A stretch of 64,000 nucleotides of DNA from Durusdinium trenchii. Its lineage: Eukaryota; Sar; Dinophyceae; Suessiales; Symbiodiniaceae. The translations under genes were made by a program, and so were the position numbers. The DNA is taken from the NCBI GenBank assembly GCA_963970005.1, contig CAXAMN010003936.1, positions 255,983 through 319,982 on the forward strand, given 5' to 3'. Each line of letters begins with the position of its first letter. Positions within the stretch are counted from its first letter, which is position 1. The notes beneath the pieces are model-generated. The model was not told the origin of the DNA and made no database searches. It saw nothing but the letters and a program-made list of their open reading frames with translations. Positions 35,592 to 45,542 of the stretch are shown piece by piece.

Positions 35592-36226
35592 GTCGGTCCA
35601 GCGAGGGTTCTGTTCGATTCATTCCCTTACCTGACCATCTCTGATTTGAAACCAAAGGACGGAAAGTGAAACCGACTTGAAAGCCATCCCCGAACTGAAC
35701 TCATTGGAGCTCGTTTCATTTGTAGACCTTCAGAACCTTCATGTCCAACTCCACAGAGCCGGGGTCCTTTTGGGGCCCTTCTCCAGCCGGAAAGCATCTG
35801 CACCGTCCTCCAGGATGGCTGTCCTTGGAGCCAAGGACCCAGAAAATCACCAGAGATGACATCCCTTGGTTTACTGTCAGAAATGAGAAGTGTCCGCCTT
35901 TCTACCTTCTTACAGTAGGAATGGAACGAATTCTGCAGACTGGCACACCACACTGGCACGCATCTTGAAAGATGAAGAGTGCCAAACTCGTGTTCCCCGG
36001 ACAACTGCACATCCTTCGTCCTCCTTCTCCACAGTCCATCGCAGGTGGGCGAGATCATTGCACAACTTGAAAGAACATGTCACACACTAGGCACAGGGAA
36101 GTGGCACATCTTCACATCACACGTTTTTGCAGGTAGTTAGTCCGTATCTTCCATCAAACGTGGAAGAAGGAGCGTGGCTGTTCCTTCCGGCCTGTGAATG
36201 GGACTCAGGGTCTGGGGGTAATGCAG

Positions 36227-36309
36227 AGAACCCAAGCTCGATCCCTTATTCATTATATATATATATATATATATGGGTCTTGGACGAGGGAGTACCGAGC
36301 TTGGGTTCT
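36227..36309. repeat. 14-bp perfect inverted repeat around a (TA)n tract
   Basis: AGAACCCAAGCTCG at 36227-36240 and its exact reverse complement at 36296-36309 enclose a (TA)n tract and about 55 bp of loop. It could fold as a hairpin or be a small MITE-like insertion. Confidence 0.8.
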
Positions 36310-36472
36310 TAGAAGGACCCTTATAGGGTTGTCCCTTATGTTTCTGCGTAATGACCCATACTAGCATGCTGCCTGGGTCATGCCCAACACAAATGGTCTC
36401 TAGGACCCGAGGACCCGACAGTTGGCACCCCTAATCCACTTGCTGGTTCGTTACCCTGAAAGGCAGATCTAC

Positions 36473-36622
36473 CTCATGGATTTCATCACGCTCTTCCACA
36501 GCCTCAAGAGGGCTCGCTCTTCCACCGTCACGTTCTTCTGGTCCCCACCGGCTTCCCTCCGGTTCCCGGCCGAGAGGCCACTCCAACTTCTGGCCCTGCT
36601 TCAGCCATCTGGACAGGAACTC
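36473..36622 (-). CDS. Exon, unknown product
   Basis: Exactly 50 codons between CGTCAG and CATGAG|GTAGATC, phase 0 at both ends, with high third-position GC. Parts: EFLSRWLKQGQKLEWPLGRE, GPEERDGGRASPLEAVEERD. Very charged. No family recognised. Confidence 0.55.
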
Positions 36623-37093
36623 CTGACGTGGCAGACAAAAACCGGGTGCTTTGGGGGGCCGGCTCGTGCGCCAGCTCGGGATGAAAGGCGCCAAGCTACG
36701 GGCGGCGAGAGTCCAACAGTGTTTTGGATTGAACACATCGTCCGATCTGAGGCCCTTGTGACGTCCCTTTGGACATGATTAACCTCCTTTGTCCGCGAAA
36801 CCCTGTGAGGATCACCATTTCGATACATCCCAGGCTAAACACTGCCTTCGCGCTTGGCACGGGGGCTACCCAAGAGCTACCCTTATTTTGGGACATTCCA
36901 AATCAAACACCTCCAGGCCACGTCGGCGCCACCAAACCCGTTCATGTTGACGTCAACGGCCCGAGGTCGCAACATTGCCGCCGCTGGGCACGAGAAGGTG
37001 TGACCAACCTGGGTGCTGGCACCAGCGAACTGCAGGAAACCACAAGTGGAACATACTGTAGTCTTTTTTTCTGGCCCACTCTGCGCCGCCCTC

Positions 37094-37165
37094 CTACTTA
37101 ATTAAGTAGGCGCATTAAGTAGGCGCCTACTGAATTAAGTAGGCGCCTACTTAATTAAGTGATGG
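37094..37165. repeat. Palindromic CCTACTTAATTAAGTAGG / TAGGCGCCTA repeat
   Basis: Short palindromes CTACTTAATTAAGTAG and GTAGGCGCCTAC alternate three times over about 70 bp and are followed by CTACTAG-like words. Every unit is self-complementary. Confidence 0.85.
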
Positions 37166-37336
37166 AGTAGTTCGCTACTAGTAATGCTTAAGCTACTACC
37201 TACTGGACGCAAGATAGCTATAGTGCCTCTTCAAGGAAGCTCCCCCGATTTGGTTCCTAGATTTTTAGGGACACTTAATATAACTTTGAAGTTTTGAAGG
37301 GGGCATCGGTAGACCCCCGAAACCACCGTCAGCCTC

Positions 37337-37439
37337 CTGTTTGTGGTCGGTGGCTGGCATGGGCACCCGAGCACAGATGGCCACAGGTTTCTTCCACGAA
37401 GGAATGGATGGCTTTCGCTTCCATCAAGTCCGCCACCTC
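37337..37439 (-). CDS. Exon, unknown product
   Basis: 103 bp between GCCAG and AAACAG|GAGGCT, so a GA donor is inferred. It reads EVADLMEAKAIHSFVEETCG, then HLCSGAHASHRPQT. Good coding character. No family recognised. Confidence 0.45.
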
Positions 37440-37808
37440 CTGGCAGACAAGCTGAGTCGAGCTGGTGGTTTAGTTGTTGAGTGTGTCCCGCCTCCAACCG
37501 TAAAACCAGACCAACCAAACAGTTAATGGTGTTTTTTTCGAAAATTCCCACCCAACCATAAGAAGCGAGAACGAACGAACACGCAAGAGCGAAGGTCAGG
37601 GCAGGACCTGGCAGGGGCCCGGGCTGGGTTTGGGGCTCCGAACCGGTGCTCTCCATACCTCATACACATTGCTTTGAGAGCCAAGGCCCTTGGGCCTACC
37701 TATGGCCACAAGAACAACCTTTGGCCAGGCTATTCAGAACATCTCTCTGCCAAGTATGGGAGCAAACCCTCAAACTTACAAAGGATTTGAGGACTATTTT
37801 GCGGACAC

Positions 37809-37943
37809 CTCTTCAGCAAACCATCTCTGCCAGTCTCATGACCCTTTGCATCTTCCCAGTCCTCAAAGGGAATCCCAGTGGGCCTCACTTTGATCTTTGC
37901 TTTCATCCGCTCGTTGAAGATCGGAGACAAAAAGTTAAAGAGC
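37809..37943 (-). CDS. Exon, unknown product
   Basis: 135 bp between CTCCGAG and AAGAG|GTGTCC. It reads LFNFLSPIFNERMKAKIKVR, then PTGIPFEDWEDAKGHETGRD. Good coding character. No family recognised. Probably the same transcript as the exons at 37337-37439 and 38441-38600, but the phases were not reconciled. Confidence 0.5.
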
Positions 37944-38440
37944 CTCGGAGAAACTCGGCGTCGTACGGGACCGAGCCGGGGACCGTCGCCGACCGCCTTC
38001 GGACCGTCCAGACGCAGAAGGAGCGCTTCAGAAAATCGAACTTGGTCAGAATGACGTTCAGAGCCAAAGATGCTTCAAGAAGGCAAACAAGGCAACAAAC
38101 AAATGACCATACGAGAAGTGGGTTTTGGTTGCCCTGGTGACCCTGGAGGCCAGCGGCCATGCCATGGAGCCCTTATCAACTCGTCCATGAGAGGGTCCCT
38201 GGATGTGCATGGCGCTTCCACGCCCAACTCGGCCGTGCCACCCTGAGAAGCTCGAGGTGGAGTTCAGCACGGCGACCTTGAGGGAAAAGGCCCGCTGGCT
38301 TGGAGAATCTGGGTGTTCAACAGGATTGATGTTGGGATCTTTTCATCAGGCTCTCTGGATATTCTCATCAATTCTTCAAGAATTTGGAGAGTAAATTTCA
38401 TCTTCTACCTACTCCTGCATCCCAAAGCAAACGCCCTCGC

Positions 38441-38600
38441 CTGGTGAATCATCTCAGGATAGAAATCCTGCACGATGCTCAAGATGTTCCTCACGGCACG
38501 GGTAGCGCGTAAACAGCCTTCCAGCCTCCCAGCCCTCGAGTGTTTCTTTTGATACATCTTCAGAACCATTTTGCACCCAAATTGCAGTTCTTCAGCAGCA
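38441..38600 (-). CDS. Exon, unknown product
   Basis: Minus-strand frame ending at CACCAG|GCGAGG (GC donor). It reads ELQFGCKMVLKMYQKKHSRA, GRLEGCLRATRAVRNILSIV, QDFYPEMIHQ. Basic helices. The acceptor at the right end is uncertain. No family recognised. Confidence 0.45.
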
Positions 38601-40114
38601 CATGGCACCCATGTTCAGAAACCACCACAAAACGCCCACCATTTGCTGCTGAAGAACTTGATCTTCGATAGCTGCGTAGCACCCTCAGTGAGCAAGGTAC
38701 TGATCGACGCACCATTCATGTCCCGTACCTGCCGAACACGGATGCGAGCTCCGATGGAGACAGAATCACTCAAAGCACCAATATGCCAACATGCTTTCAA
38801 ACAGGACAAACGAAAATGGTATGAACATGACCGTGTGGTCCTCGAGTTTACGATGTTGCTTTGTGCAGCTGGCGGAGAGCCAAAGCCCAGATCAAACCAA
38901 CCATGTGCACCCTCATCCTCTGGTAGATGAAGATCGGGTCCCACATAATGAAGGAACCCCAAAACACCCCAAACCAACTCTGTTTCAAACGCAGTTGGAT
39001 CTGCCTCATGCATCAAACCCTGAAGCCCCTTCTCTATACAAAGTCCAGACGTGGGTGGAATCTTCACCACCAACCATACATTCTAGGATGCTCCAAAATG
39101 GCCGTGAAAGAGGCCTAAACCCGAAGAAACCGTCGGTCGTCGGTCGACCTGTGGGCCCGGTGCCTCAAAGAACTTCACCATGCGGCGCCTCGGTGTGCAG
39201 GGCCACACCCAGGCCGGGTGGGATCCCGTCATCTCTACTGGTTGGTCCGCACGAGTCCGTGGTGGTCAAAACTGAGAGACTCTTGGTCCACTAAAAGAGC
39301 AAATAAAATGAAGTGAAGTAGACTACTGTACTGGAGGTCAGCCTATCAAGGTTTAGGATCAGTTTGCGGCTCTGGGTTTTGACCAACAGGATCTCACAGC
39401 CGAATTCTGGTCTCATGAACAACAAAACAACTTTGACCCAAATCCGTCAAGGGAAGCCAGGTGAATCGAAACTCTTTTCCCTCACCCAACCTTGGAGTAG
39501 ACGTGTTGAGTTTCAGACCAAAACTTTAAGCCATGCCAAACCCCCCCAAAAATATCCGTATTGCTAATATCCATTGAAATCATTGCAGGTCTAAAACCCT
39601 GTGCGCAGAGAAAAATCGTTGTTTTCGCAAAGGTTCATCCCCCGCACCAATGGCCCACGCACAAAGGCCACATCATCATCAGAGGGAGGCCCACGGTGTT
39701 GAACGAAAGCTAGGGCAATGGGTGTGGGCAAAAGTGTATCACCCTGTATTCCTGGTTCAAAAAAATGACATCAACGATCACCCGCGTCTCACAGCTTTGG
39801 CACCAGCATGGGGAACCCATTGGTACCCTCGATGCACGGACGTCAACGGGGGCATCCACAAAGGTTGAGCATGGCAGGTGTCTCACAGACAACATGTGTC
39901 CTAGCTGGGTAATTCAGAAACAAGTACCAGAACTGGACTATAGGCTGTCAACACACCCAGGTCACCCAAGTGGGCTTATTCTCTTGACGGTATCCGGCAG
40001 CGATTCTTTTCAGTGATGTAAACCAGAAGCGACCAATGAGCCAACCAAGCAAGAAATGCGAGCCTATCCAACACTTTCTCCAGCCAACTTGGGCGTGCCA
40101 GACTCCCGAACCCC
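38601..40114. other. One exon candidate, otherwise nothing seen
   Basis: A minus-strand frame at about 38738-38900 ends at a clean CGGCAG|GTACGG donor (LSDSVSIGARIRVRQ) but a second frame is equally open. 39074-40114 shows no convincing exon. Confidence 0.3.
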
Positions 40115-43100
40115 CTAGCTGACGCAGGTTTCCTCCGCCTTCACAGGCACCACCAACTTGATTCGCTTCGGGCACTGCTTCTTGCTGAGGTTGTGTAGCA
40201 CCAGCCAGCGTTGCTCCAGCTGGGATAGCAAGAAGTCATCTCCTAAAGGGCGAACGGCCTGGGAAACTGTGGGTTTTGTGTGGCCTGCACATGCGTTCTT
40301 TTTTCCTAACATGGCCTGAAAGTCCTCCATGGCCCCTAAACTAGGGACTTTGACTGGGTGAAACTCAGATCCTCAGAAAGACCCCCAACAAAACATCGAC
40401 TTCAAAAGGCCTCCCCAACTCTTCGGCTGTTGGAACTCAATTCGGCCAAGCGTCGAGCTTCGTCGCCATACTGAGCGGGAACGGAGCGAGACGAATGACA
40501 AACGCATGTAAAGGTGAGCAGACCATTAGGACCATTGGTTCTGAAGAATGATCCTATCGAAAACAAAAGAGCATTGCTTGGATCCGGTGAGGAACTCTTT
40601 TCATGCTCATTTCGGCTCTCGCTTCGAGCCTCAAACCTGACCAAAAACCTCGAGCTCTCGCAGGAGGCGCTCTTCTGGCACCCCCCTCAAAAAAGGACCT
40701 GACTTGCTCGGCTGGTGACTCTCCGGTTCCCGGTTCCCACCAGTTGGTGCTCGCCCAGGGGCTCTCTCCAACGTCTCGAAATCCACCCGGCGAACCTCAC
40801 GACCGCGGAGCGGAGCCGACGGGAGCCGAGCCGTGCGCGCGGGAAACGGTGAGTCACTGGCTCAAGGACACAAGTGGTCCTAAGAGGTTCATGTTGGGAT
40901 GGGAATGTAGTCACTATAGTTCTTCACGGTAATGCTCCAAGCCAAAATAGACCCCAAGGCCTGCAGCCGTCCGCTGTGTGGTTGGTCTGGGTCCGTGATC
41001 TGTCCCAAAATCAGATGGCGAGGCACCACGGAGGCAATGATGGGCAAGGCATTCATGGAGCGCCCGTTGATGACTCTAACTGGGAAGCATGGCAGCCTTG
41101 GCAACGTTGGATGAGCGACCGACGGACAGGTGGCCAATCAAAAGGTAGCGATGTTTGCTTTAGCAGTCTGAGTATGGCTCAATAGTGGTGCCCAATAGGG
41201 TCTCCCGCAGCCATTCATTGGGAAAGAACTTATCTTATACAAATGCAAATTATAAACCAACATAGGCTAAAGCAATCCAAACCTTAGACTGGCTAAACCA
41301 CATAAAAATAAAACAAAGACTAACTGACTGACTAATACATTTTTATGTGTTAGACATAGACCAGACTTGACTGAATATTATATAAAGTTCCGATACCATA
41401 TGTTTCAGTCAAATCTTCCCAGCAGGTAACTCCAAGCGAGTGGATCGAAAATATGCAAAGGCCTTGAATTGTTGATTGTTTGCATGGTTTGGACATCTCT
41501 AGGTAAGCTCTCGGAAAAAAGAAAAAAAGATCGTTGCCTCTAGCGGAACCTGGTCAGATCAAATACCTGCTGACCTGAGACGGAATGAGTTGAAACGGAA
41601 AGGGAGGTGAAGTGAAAAAAGCACATGATCTTTCCGTTCAGCCATGGCATGCCATGGGGCAGTTCGTTTGCTCTGGGCAGGACATTGAGATCCATCTCTG
41701 TGGCGTTGAGGACTTCCTCTCTGACTTCCTGCGTTTGAGGTCGCAGGTCTGAAGCCCGCACCACTGGGCGCCAGTCTCCCACGACCCGAACTGAATTCCG
41801 GTAGATGATTGTCTGTCAGTGATGTTACTGGTAGACCTCGTCTCGGGCCCCCGCCCATTCTGTGCATGTTTGATACGCGAAAGAACGTTTCCCCTAGAGA
41901 AAACAAGTCCATGGCATTTCCAATGCAAGGGTGTGGAGACCCGCAATGAGGCCCTCTGCAACCGCTAGAAACCATCTCGTGTTGCCACAGAGTTTCGTTG
42001 ACTCCAATGAGAGGACATCTTGGAACACCTCGAATCTTGGGAATCTTGGCATAAATCAAGATCCAACATGATCCAACATCGGATGAGTTGACCCAGTGGG
42101 CCTATCTGACGGGAGATCCAACTGAGCGACGTTCAAACTGTTTCTGGTGATCATTTGGTCATGCGCAAATGGCTCCGGCAAACCCGCACACAGAACCAGC
42201 AGGCAGCTCCTTGATGGGCGATCTGCTAATCAACTCCAGCCTGGAAAGTGACAAAGAGCCACGAGCTCCAAAAGCATTCTTGGAAGCCCGGGTGCAAAAC
42301 CACCCATAAAAGCTCTATGATACCCAGCTTGATCAGCTTTGAAGAAATGTATCCATGTTGATGTGAAAACCTGTGAGAATCCATCAACCTCGTGTTGAAC
42401 ATGATTGAACGTGTCTTTCAAGATCGGGTAGATGGATCCAATACTGTCATATTGCTGTCACATTTGATCGATCTGTGCGAAACCAAGTCCCTCCGCGTTC
42501 GTCCTCCACCAACGGTCGATCAAACCCGAATGTCGGCCCAGGTGCCGGTAGTCGATGGCCTGGGCGAGGGTGACGTGGTTGAACCGCCCATGGCTGGTTT
42601 CTTTGAATTCGACCACCCTCCTCGGTGGAGACACCTCTGCTGAGATTGGCCAAGAACTATTTAGTATTTATATATTTTCATCTTGGGATATCGGATATCT
42701 TGGGACTCTTTTCAGAGGTACGAGTAAAACATAATACTTCAAACCACTTTAACTCTAACCCCTCGGGTCTAACCACCTAACCACCTTTCGAGGACCTCAA
42801 ACTGATCAGCTTAACGACAAAGGGATACAGTGTGGCTCAGTGTGAGTGGCTTTTGGATGAATCTTGAACGAGGTCCAAACCGTTGAACGGCTTCCGCCTC
42901 TTCTGACTGTTGTTCATCGAACGTATCACCTTGCAATGTCTTGTATAACCGTCTATGTAAAGTGTCGAACGGTATTTGTTGTCAAACCTTTCTGCGCAAG
43001 TCGTGACGTTCGTGCGGCTTTTCGACCGGCCCATCATCCAAACTCTGCGTTCCGGGCGCCTTCCCCATGTACTGCGCTGCCTCCTTGGGGTTGTTCCCAT

Positions 43101-43646
43101 GGCCTCGAGTATGTGGTGCGGAACCGGAGATCCTCTCAGACCCGTTGCGTGGACGAATGCGTCGGAACCCTCCAAAAGAAGCAGAAAAGAAAACTGCTGG
43201 AGTTCGTCGCAACACCGAGGCTTTGGATCCAAACCTCGGTCCCGAGGCGCCTCGGAGGAAACGGCAGAAGCAGAGATCATCCACCAAGTCCTCGGTGCGG
43301 TCGACTTCGATTGCCCTCGTGTCGCGAGCGCTGAAATGGCCACACAAACAGGGTGTGACCTCAGGAGATGAGCAGATCGACCTCGTTCGTTCCTCTTGGC
43401 ATCTCATGTCGGAATGGGATCCGGTGCATCACGAAGCCATTCTTTCCCAGTCCATCTGTTGGGGAAGAAAAAGAAAAGAATGCCTGTGAAAGGCATGCAC
43501 AGCACGTCACCGTGCTGTTCCCGTCGTCTCCTCACCGCCACTTCGCCTCGGGGAGTTCCTCCAGGGGCCCCAGGAGTTGTCGCATCTCCTCGATGAGGGG
43601 CTCCTGGACCAGTCGCGCGAAGAGGGGCCGGGCCCACGGTGATCTT
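40115..43646 (-). CDS. Multi-exon gene of unknown function, with its stop codon
   Basis: Phase-matched exons from the 5' side: 43536-43646 (LVQEPLIEEMRQLLGPLEEL), 42988-43330 (114 codons; VDRTEDLVDDLCFCRFLRG, SLDDGPVEKPHERHD), an exon starting at 42634 (RRVVEFKETSHGRFNHVTLA), perhaps 42240-42330, then 41575-41812 (RVVGDWRPVVRASDLRP, 79 codons), 40928-41079 (SMNALPIIASVVPRHLILGQ), 40637-40795 (53 codons, VDFETLERAPG), 40411-40470 (YGDEARRLAELSS) and the terminal exon 40115-40258, ending CVS and TAG. Donors are GT except GC at 40411. Exon lengths and split codons agree exactly over the last five exons. The protein is mostly soluble, charged and helical. I recognise no family. This is one of the best gene models in the window by internal consistency. 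Confidence 0.7.
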
Positions 43647-44202
43647 CTAGGAGAGGTCATCCCGTCCCTGTTTCATCTACCGTGTTTTCCAATGGTTTCC
43701 AACATCTTCTTAGCCCAACCCTATCATACAATAAACTATGTTCATGCAATCATGCACATGCGGGCAACATACCGAGCCATCCAAAGTGCCAGATCAAACC
43801 AGCTCCTCCTCTTCACGGATCCACTCCAATTCGCTCTCCATGGCACAAGCACCGGTGCTCAATTGGCCGAAAACTCTGTCAGATACCGTGGGGCTGACTG
43901 TGGAAATGTTCGGTGACTGTGGTGAGCTATGAAATTGCTTTGTCGGTGCGAAGACGTCTTGAAGCGAAAGGAGGTGGCTTGGATCTGGAAGGTGGAGCTG
44001 GGCTACTATCAGTTGTTCAAAAAGAGTGTGCGATTCAATGGCTATGCAGGTTCATGGTTGCACGTCAATGACGGGTCACAGCTGATATGCACAGCAAATT
44101 CCGATCACCTCATTGGAACACTTGTCCTGCACACAAGTAGCACCAAAGCACCACTTTGGAAATCTAACGCTTTCGTGGCAAATCTGCGTGCATTTTGAAC
44201 AC

Positions 44203-44314
44203 CTCCAGTGCTGCGGGACAGTGGCGGCATCTCTCAATCGGCAGGTCTTGGGTCCTTGACCTCTGCACCTCTTGCAAAGAGACCTCCAAAGAAGGACACC
44301 CAAGTGTCAGTTCC
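44203..44314 (-). CDS. Exon upstream of the unknown gene
   Basis: 112 bp between TTCGCAG and CTGGAG|GTGTTC: one base plus 37 codons. It reads ELTLGCPSLEVSLQEVQRSR, then PIERCRHCPAALE. It may be a 5' exon of the 40-43.6 kb gene, but its phase requires another exon in between. Confidence 0.45.
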
Positions 44315-45542
44315 CTGCGAATGGCGATGTGAAAAGCCAGGGGCCGTGACATGCTGCAGTTTGTAGTAGATGGAGTTCATCGTTGCACTGCCACAACCTC
44401 AGTTGAAGCAACAGGCTGCTCTTCGAAGTGGCTGGTGTTTTCGTGGCTCTTTACCAGGTCAAGGGCTTGTCCATTTGTTGAATCCCGTTGATTCGTGGTT
44501 GTTCGTTCAGGTCTTTGGGTCTATGGGTGAGTCATCACCCTCCTTGTCACAAGAAGGATTGGCTGGATCCCCAGAAGGTGACCCGGCTTCATCAGCTCAG
44601 TCACCAGGATTCAGCGTCCAGATGGGGCGAATCGTCGCCGTTTTCCCCCAGACAGAGGCGGTCGAGACCACGGCGCCTTCGCCCCCGGGGGCCTCACTTC
44701 CTCCAGGTGTTGCCTTCCTTGAAAGCGCTGAAAGAAGAACTCATTGAGCACCCGAACCCAGAACTCCGACACCTCCCATTGTAGCGGGCTCCAAAAGAGC
44801 TGTAGGAGGCCAGGCCTGCGAGGCCAGGCCAATCAGACACCTCCCAGACAGGTATCTCCAAACCCTAAGCTCCCAGACGGGTATCCCGCAGCTGCTCTCC
44901 AAACACGTCCTGACAGGTATCGCCACGGTTATAGGGACCCATCTTCGTGGTATCGCCACGAGGTGAGAGGTAGCTCGTACGAAGGAACAGCAGAATCCAT
45001 GCAAAGCCACAAAGCAGCCACAGTGCAGCTGATAACAGAGCGATAGCAGTCCTGATCAAAGGGCATGTCCCCGGTCATTAGTATGTACCTTGCAGGTCGC
45101 TGCAGATCGATGGCCCCGAAAACGCCGGAGAACTTCGCACTTGGTCAATTTTGAGCCAAAACATCCTTGACAATCCTTGGCAATCCTTGGAGCGATCGTA
45201 CAAAAAGACAAGGAAAAAACAACAAGAAGTCCCCCCAGAGCCTTTTAGCAAGCACATCCAAGACTTCGCTGCTGGAATCTTGAATTCGCTCAATTCGTCC
45301 ACCTTGAAACATGGCGAATACACCCAAGATCCCCCAATATGTTCGCCTTCTGCGTCTTCCACGTCTTCACACCACACACAACACGATACGGCGATACGGT
45401 TGTGGGTCTATTCATGTCTATTCATATCTATTCATGTTTCATGGCATAGATGGTCGGACCCGCCCAAAAGGGGAAAATAGAAAACCTCTCGGCTGTCCTC
45501 GTAACCCTCGTAACCCTCGTAACCCTCGTACTCTTCCGGCGC
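44315..45542. other. Weak minus-strand exon candidates
   Basis: A candidate at 44730-44784 (VSEFWVRVLNEFFFQRF, acceptor TGGGAG, GA or later donor) looks coding. Sequence at 44830-44965 has degenerate repeats of CTCCCAGACAGGTATC and GGTATCGCCACG. The rest shows nothing. Confidence 0.3.

Noticed and set aside
43067..43489. Plus-strand frame with basic, Lys/Arg-rich protein
   Set aside because: Antisense to exon 42988-43330, which has matching splice sites, phase and better third-position GC.
45151..45166. Minus-strand TTTTGGCTCAA matching the 3' half of the dinoflagellate spliced leader
   Set aside because: Only 11 bases match, the CCGTAGCCA part is absent, and such a match is not rare in 128 kb of strand.
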